From contig MNCI01027436.1 of NCBI GenBank assembly GCA_015680685.1, positions 311,973-375,972 of the forward strand: DNA of 64,000 nt, written 5' to 3'. The stretch is from Gnetum montanum (Eukaryota > Streptophyta > Gnetopsida > Gnetales > Gnetaceae). Shown here piece after piece: positions 10,939 to 21,361 of the stretch. How positions within the stretch are numbered: the stretch's first letter is position 1; each line of letters starts with the position of its first letter. The notes below the pieces were generated by a model, which saw only the letters and a list, made by a program, of their open reading frames with translations, was not told where the DNA came from and did no database searches. A program made the position numbers and the translations under genes.

Positions 10939-12124
10939 TGAAACACCACAAAATTTCGAGCTTGGTACTTGTCCAACAAGAAGTGGGTCCCCGAAGCTCA
11001 CAGGCGACCACCGTGCCATTTGGTGTCAAACATGAAAACTTCGGAGATCATAGGCTTAATTTTTTCTAAGCATGCAGTTCCAACGTATACACCCAGCGTA
11101 TATGCCCAAGTGCACATTCCCAGTGTATACGTTGAAATTCTCAGCGTATACGCCCAGCTTGTATGCACAAGTCCCAACGTATACGCCCAGCGTATATGTC
11201 CAGCGTACATGCTCAGCGTACACGCCTCACATGTACGCTCGGCAGGTACGGAAAATGTTTATGCCCGACATGGAATCTCCAAAAACAGAATAAAAACAAC
11301 ACCGAAGAGCAAGGATTGAAGCAAGTCGGCAACCATCAGCGTATACGCCCAGCCATTATCGGCGTATACACTCAGCGTATACGCCCAGCGTCCATAGCAT
11401 CTATGCCCAGCACATCCAACGTATACGCCCAGAGTCTATGCCCACCTATATAGAGTATACGCTCAGCGTATACACTCAGCAGATGTAATATGTTGAACAC
11501 TTGTAAATTTTACGCCCTTTTTGCACCCGGTCAACGTCCACATGTCACCCAACCTGAGTCTAGCGTAACAACCGGTATAAAAATCCCACTTTTTCACTTG
11601 TATCAGTTGGTTGGAAAAAATCCAAGAGCATACCAGAGAGCATTTACACTATGCACCAGAGCTAAAAACCCTTTTACGCTATAGTCTTTACGCTCCGCCT
11701 ACAGTGCGAACCAGCCGAGTCATCCCTGCATCCACCGGGGCTTTTCGTCGACCTTGTGTTCCATCACAACTGCGTTAGACCGGTGCACTATACTTTCATT
11801 CTATAATATCATTATTTACAGTTTACGCTAATTTCTTACATGTGTTCTGTTTACGCTCGTTTACATTTACGCCCTGTTTGCATCTGTTACACTGTTTACG
11901 CTCTCGTTTACGCCCGTTACGCCGTTTACGCATAACCCAACGTATAACACTTCGGCATACGTTCGAGGAAATCCTTGTTTGATCCACGTGTGGACCACCC
12001 AAGGTACTCTACCTTCATGCATTCCAGCTCACCCTCAGGCAAATGTAGGGTCTTCTGTGCGTGTTCGGTGATCCCACGGTCTCTATTTCCTTCCAGCCGG
12101 AGATCGACGATTTCGGACAGTACA
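10939..12124 (+). mobile_element. 3' LTR of element A
   Basis: It starts TGAAACACCACAAAATTTCG and ends TTTCGGACAGTACA. Both ends match the LTR ends of elements B and C read on the minus strand. U3 carries the GCGTATACGC array (about 11080-11500). A TATA box is at 11576-11583, and a second TTTACGCT-rich stretch (11640-11960) follows before the U5-like end. Length is about 1186 bp. The sequence continues directly into element B's antisense gene, marking the insertion site. Confidence 0.85.
11576..11583 (+). promoter_or_regulatory. TATA box of element A LTR
   Basis: TATAAAAA lies in the LTR downstream of the U3 palindromes, at the expected place for the retrotransposon promoter. Confidence 0.6.
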
Positions 12125-13164
12125 CACTCGACTTGCTCCTTGTGGGAATGTCAAATAGTAAACAAAGACCTTTGGAAGAAATTGCAAAGGTCAGAGAAAG
12201 AGAGGGTGGCTCTAGGTGATGAAGTGGGGGATTTGAGGTCGCGAAACAAATTCCTACAACCTCAAGGGATGGGCAATGAGGACTGGTAGATGGCTGTTGT
12301 GGACTACGTCCGTTATTGGACGATTGTCCGAAATAGTATCCAAACCAACCATGAACTAGTCGAGTAGCAGATGCAAATGGATCTCCTAGCTCAGAAAAAT
12401 CAAGACTGCAAGGAATTTTACACAAGTGTGCAAGAATGGAGGTAGATGCAGAAAGACCACAAATATGTCTACAAGCGGGAATGCGCTACCTATCGTTAAT
12501 AGTACAGGGACTCTACCGTCGAGGCCTAGTCTCTTCAACTATTCCTCAACATTATTGGTGCTTCTAGTGCATTTGAAAAGTTCTAGGAGCAAGTGATGGT
12601 AAGTGCCTCTCTAGAAAGGGAAATGACTCTTCTTGGAGGGGAGACAACTGTCCCTTCCTTCTTCCCCGAGCCACCCCGATGGACCCCTATAGAGAAAGGG
12701 AAGGTCAAGGCTGGAGCTAATTTAGGAGATGGGGTTTGGTCTAAGCTTACCGAGGACAAAATTATGCAACATCTATGGATTGGCTTAGAACAAATCCCAT
12801 TTACTACCGATGCAGGACCGTCACAGGTGAGTTGTTGTTTTATTGCGCCTTTTATCATACCTAGTTTTTTATAGCGATGTCAATATGTGTGTTATGTTAA
12901 TTGTAGGAACAACCTGAGGAGGTTCCTCAGCAAGATGAACATAACATGGATGCCAGTCCTCACAAAGAGGGTTTGCAGGGGACGAAGCATGATGGTGATG
13001 ATCAACACTATGGCAAACAACCTCATATAGAAGAGCCTGGCAGGGAGGGACACTCTCACGAAGATATGCTACCTGAAAAGGGTGGCCCTTATGAGGATGA
13101 TTTACTCGAAGTGGAGATTGAGCTGAGGGATACGGGCGATAGTGGAGACAAAGGAAATGCATAG
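12125..13164 (+). pseudogene. 3' half of the antisense gene of element B
   Basis: It is homologous to exons 7 and 8 of the antisense gene in element A: a DYVRYW block with a helical segment, then a TPIEKGK block and WSKLTEDKIMQHLWIGLEQ, matching WASVSEEEILRWLEFGLG in A. Translation needs several stop readthroughs (TAG/TGA). The intron at 12827-12906 (CAG|GTGAGT to TTGTAG) is at the same place as the last intron of A. The last exon is acidic, longer than in A (86 codons), and ends at 13164. The 5' exons are cut off by the insertion of A. Function unknown. Confidence 0.75.
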
Positions 13165-13399
13165 TGTGGCTATATTAGCCATAGTTTGTTTTTAATGATG
13201 GGAAAGACAATATTTTTATTTGACACTTTAATGCAAATTTGGTCTAAGTTAATGTTCTTTTGTTGTTTTTGTTTTATGCAAAGCATAAATGAGTAGGTTT
13301 TGATGCTATGATAAATGGCAGATAGTTTTAAGCATGTAGCGTAAATGAAGTTACTAGTTAAAATCATTGCAAGCTACTAGATAATTCGGGTGCAAAGCA
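13165..13399. other. AT-rich spacer of element B
   Basis: The sequence is rich in T runs and GCATAAAT words. I see no gene. It is the downstream flank of the antisense gene copy. Confidence 0.4.
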
Positions 13400-13640
13400 T
13401 AAATAAGGTAATTAGTTTTAGGCCATTTCGAGCCCTGGACATATGATGGTGGAAGAATAAATAACATTAAATCACCAGTTTTAAGCCATGGCAGGCTGCG
13501 ATTAGTTTTAGGCCATTTCGGGCCACGTATAGTTTTAGGCCATTTCAGGCCATGTATAGTTTTAGGCCATTTTACGCCTAGGGTAGTTTAAGGCCATTTC
13601 GGGCCCTGAATAGTTTAAGGCCATTGCGGGCCTCAGATAT
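13400..13640 (-). repeat. Spacer motif array of element B
   Basis: There are seven or eight copies of TAGTTTTAGGCCATTTCGGG. On the minus strand this reads CCCGAAATGGCCTAAAACTA, the same motif as in element A, between gag-pro and the antisense gene as in A. A more degenerate stretch continues to about 13830 with AAGCATAAAT words. Confidence 0.8.
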
Positions 13641-13860
13641 TTTAAGTGCAAAGCATACATGTGGTAGATAAGGTTAAGAGTAACAAAGATAACTAGTGGG
13701 AGTGTAAAAACATAAGCGTAAATGAGAGTAGTTGGTGGAAGCACAAGGAATGAGCGTAAGCATAAAAAATGAGATGAGTGTTTACAAAGCAAAGATAGAA
13801 TAGCATGATGAAAGAAAATATGCGTACACTGTATGACAGTTAGATGACCAAGTTTACTAG

Positions 13861-16800
13861 CTAGCTTTGTAATTGTTTCCTAATTGCTTTTATTTTTTGT
13901 GACACATAAAGATGAGGGGATTTACTACCTTTTTCCTTCACATCATACTCTTCCTCTGGGAATGGTAGTTCAGCCCAAGTTAGGCTATCATTAGCCACTG
14001 TTTCAGCTTGTTCGAGTATTTGGACAGGGGACTGATCATCAGGCATTTCGATTTCCAACCCATGTTCCGTTTCTATGTTGTTAACAGCTTGAGGGATTAT
14101 TTCATCACCATGGATGACCACTTCTCCTCCTGCATAGGGTAGATGGATCTCCTAATGGATAGGTCATGAAACTACCCTCAGTTCAGCCAACCAAGACCTC
14201 CCCAAGATCAAGTTGAAGCCAGGCATCTCTTCGACGACAATAAACGTTGAGTCTATGGGGAACTATTCCCCTACCACAAAGTTGATGTGAACCGTCCCTT
14301 TGACTTGCACTTGTGCTCCATTGAACGACTTTAAACACAATGTTGTGGTAGCACTGATCTGATCGATCAGACCTAGCTTATCCACTATGGGATATGGCAT
14401 GACATTAGTGGCCGCCCCATCATCCACATGCACCCTTTGAATTTGGTATTGGCCAACCCGAATGGTGATGAACATGGGCACCGTTGTCACCTGACCCTTT
14501 TCCGGGTCATCCTTAATGGATTCGTCGTGAAAGGACAACAAGGAAGGCCTAGGTTTCTCAGTTGCGAGAGGAAGCATAATGGAGTGAATCGCTTCTTCAT
14601 CTGCCAGTAGGCTTTCGTCCACGGGTATGCATGTTAGCATACGAACCATAGCCTCACGATGTTTTTGTGACGTCATGAGTAAGTCATAAAGGTTCAATGT
14701 TGTATTTTTTTGTTTTAGAGCCTATTTGACTTGCATAAAGGCGTCGAAGAGATCCCACCCCCGATCTGGATGCTTGTCACCCTTTTCCTCTTCCATTCAC
14801 CCTAGGAGACGAATTTCTTGAGGAGGAGTGACATTCGGTCGAGGGCTATGTTTCTTTTGGCTAGGAGGAGATGGTTGCGTTTGCGTAACTTTGCCATTTT
14901 TAGAAGATGGGGCCAAGGGTACAATAGCTAGGGGTTTAGGCTTGGGAAACCCTAGTGTAAGATGGTCCTTGGCCATACCAGTTGTCATACCTCCTTCTCC
15001 TTTTCTGTTAAGTTGGGATCGGGAGATTAACTTGGAGGTTTGCCCCTGAATAGGAGGGGCAATTGATGGTTTTGGCACCCTGATGACAAAGGGAGCCTTA
15101 GGCGTAGGCACGAGCTAGGCCGCAGCTTTACCCACAGTAGGTTGTCAAGAAGTTGTCTGAGAAGGGGCTCTAAGGATAAAAGTTTTTCTTGGAACACCAC
15201 TTGTCGATGCTGATGGATCCGTTGTTTGGGGAGAGCGAGGATGCATTCGCAACATGAAAGGTTGTTTCAGCTGCACCTGATTATCACCCTCCACTCCTAC
15301 CACGTTAATTGTATACCCTGTGTTATTTTCATTTAACAGGTCTTGGTACACATGCATGGCTTAATTCTCCGGGTGAGCTAGACTGCTATTGTCTAAGATC
15401 AAGTCACCTTGATCAATCATATGTTGAATGCCATCTTTCAACGCCTAGCAATAATCCATGTCATGACCACACAATTAATGGTAGTCGTAGAATCAATCTA
15501 GCCTAAAGTTCTTAGGAACGGGCGGTTCATTAGGTTGGGCCAAGGAGGGGTTCTTGAGTAACTCACAGTGGCACCTATGACATTTTAGAGCCTCCTCAGA
15601 CACCGCCTTGTTTCGAATGTGACCAGTTCCCAGTAATTGCTTCAGAAGTTCTGAAGGCTTCACAGGTAGAGTTGCGTAATTTGAGCGGTCTTTACGCTCA
15701 AATTCTGGCCTCGGTTGTGGGGATGCTTTGGGGGTGGAAGGAGCTTCTTGATTGGTGCCATTTGAGGTAGTTGTCAGCTCAGCTGGCTCTGTGATTATTT
15801 TCTTGTTGTTATTGTTTTTCTTCTTGGCCCCTTCAGCAACCGCCGCTACTGTCGTTGTTGTGGCTTTGCCTTTATCCTTACCCTTGCTATGGGAATTCTT
15901 GTAGAACACATACGCTAGATCTTTACTAGCCTCCACCATGTCTTGGATGCTCATAGTCTAAGCAAAGGCTTGGCTGAGGGAACAGGGAGTGAGGTAATAC
16001 AACTTAGACTTGATAAAGTCATTAACCACTCCCTTGAAGATCGCCAGTAGATGGGCCTCCGCAATGGGTTTGTGGATCTCGTTCAAGGTAACGCTCCAAT
16101 GCTGTATGAACTTTTGGACCGACTCGAGCAGGTCTTGTTTGACTCCCATAAGCTGATCCAACGTGACTTTTGGCTTCAGGTTGTATTTGAAATGAGTCAC
16201 AAACTGGGTTAACAGCTCTTCCAAAGTTGAAATGGAAGCACGTGGAAGTGCTCGATACCAATCCAAAGCTTTACCCGTTAAGGACATAGCAAAGACACGG
16301 ATTATAGTATGCGGCCATTGTTGCAGTAATAAGGACTATGACCTGAAAGTGACAAGGTGGGCAATGGGATCACCTTCCCCATTGTATTTTGTGAAATGTG
16401 GAAGGGGCATCCCAGGTGGCAACGATAGGACTGGGACTGCTGGACTAATAGGATCATCATGGTAGAAATCCATGACTTGCACCGCGTCGGAACCAGTAGC
16501 CTTGAGACGCTTGACCTTCTCTATAAAGGTCTGAATGAGCTGGAACACTTGATCCAGACCCATAGACGACGACGTCATTTGTGGAACGATAGGAGGAGCC
16601 ACACCGAGTGGCGGAATGGAGGTAGTGATTTGGCCGATGATCGATGCTATCAGGATAGTCCCTGTAGGTAGTGCTGCTTGTGGCATCCACCATCCGATGG
16701 TTGGCGTGAATGGAGCAACCACCATCAGCTACGCCATTGGGTATGCTGTTTGTATAACCAGGGGCATGGGCAGCAATCCTGTAACTAGGTTTAGCACTTG

Positions 16801-17622
16801 TGGGACCTAGCTTTGATGATGGGGATGATGGTGCATTTGTGCAGGATGGGCAACCAGAGACATGTTGGGAGCCCATCATGCTATGGTGGTAGGCTCTGTC
16901 ATGTGAATCAGGAGCAAGGTTGGTGTTGTAGGTAATTGCGACGTAGGTATCACGTGCACATGCAGTGACATAGGTGTAGGCGTACAATGGGGTGGATTAG
17001 GTAATTGCACCTGCCGGGGAATGATCCATGATGGACCTTTGCCCAAAAGTATAGTTGAAGACAAAAAATGTAAGTGTGGCGAATGTGGGACTCAATTGGT
17101 ATTAGATAATGTTAGAGGCATGGTAACCATGAACAGCGGATTTACGCAGGACGTCGTGGAGGGAGGGGCCATGGTGAAATCAGCATGACTACCTCCTTCA
17201 GAGTGAGATTCTAGATCGTCTTGCCCATCATGAAGCGTTTCATCATGGAACAAGACTTCTAGTTGTTCTGGTGATGTCTTTGCCATTAACATTTGATCTA
17301 GGATCCACTTTTGTTGATCTATCAAAGGCACAGCAGCATTAGGCAAAGGAATAAATTCCTTCCCGTTGCAGTACATGAACTCGTACTCTCATTTTTCCTC
17401 GAGTTCTTGTGAATACACGAGCAAGTTTGCTACTAGCTTAACACAGAGAAAATTGTAGTGTTCCCTACGTTGAGCGTGTCCCTCAGGCTCTTTGTTTTGA
17501 AGCCTGAGGGAGCGACGTGGTTGCATCGGGCTAGTTGGCAGCTCGACCACAGGAAGTGTAACTTGCATGATCCACAGGTTTTCTAGGTTGGCAGTGTCAA
17601 CAGCTGTGGTTGATGTAACCAT
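13861..17622 (-). pseudogene. gag-pro of element B, one frame with stops only
   Basis: Order in its own direction: a variable Pro-rich N-terminus; gag core (LPHFTKYNGEGDPIAHL near 16.37 kb, then ALDWYRALP to SKLYYLTPCSLSQAF, 16287-15958); Lys/Asn-rich linker; a degraded zinc-finger-like segment (LCGHDMDYC near 15.45 kb); a second Pro-rich linker; and a retropepsin region (14697-14263) with VHVDDGAATNVMPY, where the usual D-T/S-G is DDGAA. The WAELPF tail ends at 13861. All ten segments keep the same frame across 3762 bases, so there are no net frameshifts, only about a dozen stops (TAG, TGA, TAA). Start ATG at 17622 lies 234 bases from the PBS. Confidence 0.88.
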
Positions 17623-17855
17623 TTTCTATGTGATTCAGAAATAATGTTGATAAGGGTAAAGATCTGAAGGACAAAGGCAAACTAAGACAATAATCGAGGC
17701 TTTCTATCTTGTAGGATTCCAAAGGAATCGCCAAAGCGACCGATCTGCACCTCACAATTTTGTAAACAACCTTGGAGGTATTACATTTACGTTGACTGAC
17801 AATGGGTACAGACAGCTTACAAGACTACCCGTAAAATGCGGATCGGATATGAAGG
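17623..17855 (-). other. 5' leader of element B
   Basis: This is the untranslated leader between the PBS and the gag ATG. It contains CCAAAGGAATCGCC on the + strand, matching a similar CCAAGGGAATCGATG in element C's leader. No gene seen. Confidence 0.55.
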
Positions 17856-17872
17856 CCCTCCTTCTAGCACCA
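17856..17872 (-). promoter_or_regulatory. Primer binding site of element B (tRNA-Asn)
   Basis: On the minus strand it reads TGGTGCTAGAAGGAGGG, six bases (GTTTTC) after the LTR end TACA. It is complementary to the 3' end of plant tRNA-Asn as I know it (CCTCCTTCTAGCGCCA) except for one C-to-T change. Confidence 0.75.
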
Positions 17873-18520
17873 GAAAACTGTAACAATGGAAAACGTCGAT
17901 CGCTGGAAATACCAAACGAAAGTCTGTGTACACAGTTCTAACCCTGAATCCGTGCAAGGGCGGTGCTGGAGAAAGAAATGAATCCAAGGTGCCCTGAACA
18001 GTCTTGTCAATTAGACAGGGACTTACTTAATTAGTAAAATTTTTGCAATAATTTGATGGTAAAATGATGATTCTTTATGAAGAGATGCAATATTGTTAAT
18101 CCTGAAAATAATTGAAAACGATGTAAATGATTTAGATGTGATTGCCAAATCTGTATAAATAGGACACAAAGAATTAGATTTATAGAGAGTGCAACCACAA
18201 GATCTAGGATTTAATTTATGAATACAATATGTTGGATACAATGATTATAGGTGGGCTTCGGTTTGGAAGAAGCACATGCTAGCAGTAAGAAAGTTATCTA
18301 AAGATGAAATAAGTGAGGGTCAATCTACCTTATTCTAGCCAAACTGGGCACAAGGCAGTCAAACCTAGGGGAGAATATCTAGTAGCTGATTGTTTCTGAT
18401 CAAGAGTTCTTGCCAATCACCTCTGATGTTCTCACAATCGCTGATCCTCTTTTTTTCACTCTCTTGCTAACTATTATAGAGAAATTTTTGCCAATCCCTT
18501 TTATCTTCATCAATTGGAGC

Positions 18521-18527
18521 ATTTATA
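18521..18527 (-). promoter_or_regulatory. TATA box of element B LTR
   Basis: TATAAAT is on the minus strand between the U3 repeat array and the R-U5 part of the LTR. Confidence 0.5.
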
Positions 18528-18639
18528 AGGCTAAGGTCAGGAGGAAAAAGCGGTTTAGACGATGCGTGTCCTGAACTTATAAGATGCCATTAACTTGATG
18601 TGTTGTTGTTTAAGCTTGCGGCGCTATGCTGTGTAGGGC

Positions 18640-19095
18640 ATCACAAACCACTCTTGTTTGGACTCTAGCAACAAACTATCCTTTGATTACGCTGCAATAC
18701 GCTAGAGAGCGTATTGTGGCGTATGAACTACTGATGCTTGAATTGTGCTATCGTTACTTGCATTATGCTGCATTACACTACATTATGCATCATAGCATGA
18801 TTCAGCATAAAATAACGAAACTATAAAAGTTGAAGTATTGTCGCTGTGCTTCCCCTATTTCTGATAAATCCCTTTTGGGGTTTTATTACGCCACACTACG
18901 TAACACAGCGTAATGGGCCCCTTAACCAGGAAAGAAAACCTGCTGAAATGCACGGCATGTTGCAGACCGTTGCTTTAGCCTTGAGATTTTTGTTAGGTTG
19001 TCGAAGTCTTGAATGTTTTCCATCTTTGATGCTGCAATTGACTATCTTTGATATTATGCTGTGTAACACGGCATTACGCTATGTTGCGTAATGCA
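18640..19095 (-). repeat. U3 palindromic repeats of element B
   Basis: Irregular repeats of ACGCTGNNTTACGTNNT-like words and their complements occur here, related to but distinct from the GCGTATACGC motif of element A. Confidence 0.6.
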
Positions 19096-19689
19096 GCATA
19101 GTATGCTAAATGTTGAGATTTTGAAACATAAAAAACTGGCAAAGTGGAAGGCTTGCCACCGTGCACCCATTATTTTGTTCCGTCTCCTGAAATTCATCTG
19201 TACTATGTTGCGCCTTGTCGCAACTCCTCGCCTGAGTCACTAGATTTCACCGAACCGTCGAGGCCTCGAAATTTTTATGGTGTTTCAACTTGAGTGCTCC
19301 TAGATACGCAACTAGGTTACTAAGTAGTCACACTTAAATGCTCGTGATTAAGTCGTACTCATTCTACATTTAATAACAAGGATAGTGAATGAGGGTAAAG
19401 GAAGAGTAATTAGGAAATAATAAATAACAATAACAATTAAACAATTAAACTAAGTGAATGCTGCAATGATGAAGTAATCTTGATATTTATTGCTGTTCAT
19501 GTGCATGTCTAAGTACATCATGCTCGAATAAAGGTTCTGTATAATTACAATCACCACACTCCGAGCATGCATTGGGGAAAGGGTTGAGATGAACAAAAAA
19601 TGAACAAAAAGATTCTACATTTACACCTACTGACTCTCTAACTTCCTCTTTTTTCTATGTGCCCAAAGGTGTATTTATCGGCTTACACA

Positions 19690-19792
19690 GGAGTCACAAT
19701 ATCGTGTATCCGATATCATTGGCTAGGCCGCAATATCGCATACCCAATATCGTGGATCCGATATCGTAGGTCCGATATCGGAGCCTAACAAA
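19690..19792. repeat. CGATATCG palindrome cluster
   Basis: Five or six copies of TCCGATATCGT/CAATATCGCA words occur within 100 bp, for example CGTGGATCCGATATCGTAGG. They resemble the U3-type palindrome arrays of the neighbouring LTRs and may be a U3 relic. Confidence 0.65.
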
Positions 19793-19835
19793 TCATGGTT
19801 CATCAAGTGGCTTGTGGAACCATGAGGATAATATG

Positions 19836-20110
19836 ATGTTAGTAGTAAGGTTATTCTAAAATCTATCAATATATTCCTCTAGTAGTGAGAGTAACCAAGA
19901 CCTATCCTTTGAAGATGCCTAGATAAAATATATAATCTTTGGATTTTCGTGATATCTTTAAACATTAAATAAATAATAAGATAATTCAATGCTAGTAGTG
20001 AGATTATTCCAAGAATTGTCAATATATTTCTTTGACAGTGAGGGTGACCAAGATCTAGTCTTCAGAGATTCCTAGATAAAATATAAAATATTTAGATTTT
20101 TTAGACTTTT
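19836..20110. repeat. About 153-bp tandem duplication
   Basis: Copy 1 starts ATGTTAGTAGTAAGGTTATT and copy 2 (about 19989) starts ATGCTAGTAGTGAGATTATT. Both contain GATNCCTAGATAAAATAT. They are about 80 percent identical by eye. Non-coding. Confidence 0.7.
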
Positions 20111-21049
20111 GAAAAATTTGTGGCTAATCTATACTTTGAAACATTTTTAATATTTAATTGAAACATTTATTTGGCCTCTACCTAAGACTTTAGGTCCAAA
20201 AATTATATGCTTCATCAATAGGAAAATAAAATAACCTTTTGAGGGGGTTTGACTCCTCTTACATTTTAATGTAGATAGCCTAGAGTATCCAAGAAAACAT
20301 AGGAAGAGGGACATGAGATGAAAGGTGAATCAATTATACACAAGATGGACCTTTTAGATTTGAAAAATCATTTTTGTATATTTTGTATTTTTGTAAAATA
20401 AAAACCTCGTACATTGTTTGAATATTTGAGTCATCTACTTATTTTTGTGAATAAATAATAAAGTATGATAGATATGAAATTGTGATTTGTGACATTTGGA
20501 TCATGAAATTGCAAGGATCATTCTTTATTTTAGTATGTGCTATGTGTTTGGAAAATATTATTTTATTAATTACTATTTTTAAATTTGATTATTTAATTTG
20601 GTAAACTTCAAATGTGAATATGTTTATTTTTAGATATCTGATTGAGGTGAAACATGTGTCGTTGGAATCATTATTTTGCGTACTATTTACTAAAGTAGAT
20701 AGTTGGATTTTGTGGTCTTTGAATTTTTGTGGCTATGCTAATAACTATTTATTTTTAAATGAATTTTATATAATTATGTGTGCAAGTATTAAGAAATTTT
20801 GCTACACTGTATTGCTCTACTAATTCTATGCTTCTAATAAATCAATTTTATTTATTTTATGGCTTCCTTTTATATTAGTAAATTAAGGTTAAATACAAAT
20901 CCTTACGGTTTTGTAGCATTTATATTAGTTATTTATAGGATTTTATAGATAATTAATAAGGGTGTTACAATAGGCCTTTCCTCATCATTATAATACCAAT
21001 TCCTTTTTACAATTAAGAATGTTGATTTCAATAAAAAAAACATCTATGA

Positions 21050-21361
21050 AGATCAAAGGTTATAGAAATAAACTCCATATGCTTACTCGAACGAAGAAGA
21101 TTAACAATTTCCTACTTCACTTTTTGAGAAATGAACAAAATATTATATAACTCAACAAAACATAGAACTTTAGCAAACTTTTTTACATTGGATATCAAAA
21201 TTTGGAGCCCACTTATGAAGGATTAACACTGCATGCTTATGTATAAAGGACCCTATATCTAGGACATGTTTCACCATCAAAACATTACTAAACTTAACAA
21301 GAATAAAAAAAGGACAATAATACCTAACATGAAGAACTTGAATGTCATGTTTTTTTATCAC
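21050..21361 (-). pseudogene. Possible LINE ORF1 (DUF4283-like) relic
   Basis: The minus-strand reading has GSFIHKHAVLILHKWAPNFD, which resembles the W-x-P-N-F block of the DUF4283 domain in plant LINE ORF1 and related proteins. After a frame change a VELYNILF stretch follows where such proteins have WVRLxxLP. It is short and full of stops. It could be coincidental. Confidence 0.3.

Larger units (their letters stand above)
1..12124 (+). mobile_element. Element A: Tat-lineage Ty3/gypsy LTR retrotransposon, 5' end outside window
   Basis: Order on the + strand: end of gag-pro, spacer with motif repeats, antisense spliced gene, palindrome array, pol, second motif array, polypurine tract, 3' LTR. 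The Tat assignment rests on the FAWSYTNMPGLDP block before the RT and on two RNase H domains ahead of the integrase, a feature of the Tat lineage. The 3' LTR boundary follows from matching the ends of the LTRs of elements B and C (TGAAACAC start, TACA end). The element ends inside the antisense gene of element B, so it was inserted into B. The 5' LTR, PBS and most of gag lie before position 1. Pol has stops and frameshifts, so this copy is dead. Confidence 0.88.
12125..19287 (-). mobile_element. Element B: Tat-lineage retrotransposon on minus strand, truncated by element A
   Basis: In its own direction it has a 5' LTR (19287-17879), tRNA-Asn PBS, leader, gag-pro (17622-13861), spacer motif array and an antisense gene (on the + strand here, 12125-13164). 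The remainder, including any pol and 3' LTR, would continue beyond the left end of element A, outside the window. Gene order matches element A, which shows the arrangement belongs to the family and is not a local accident. Confidence 0.83.
17879..19287 (-). mobile_element. 5' LTR of element B
   Basis: On the + strand it runs TGTAACAATGG to GGTGTTTCA, about 1409 bp. Ends match those of elements A and C. TATAAAT on the minus strand is at 18521-18527. Upstream of it in transcription direction, 18640-19095, are repeated TACGCTGCAATACGCT, CGTAACACAGCGTAAT and GCATAATGC words, the U3 array of this element. Flanking 5 bp is ACTTG; the partner duplication is off the window. Confidence 0.8.

Noticed and set aside
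11030-11460. Several overlapping frames rich in VYAQ and IRPAY
   Set aside because: They are translations of the GCGTATACGC words in the LTR U3.
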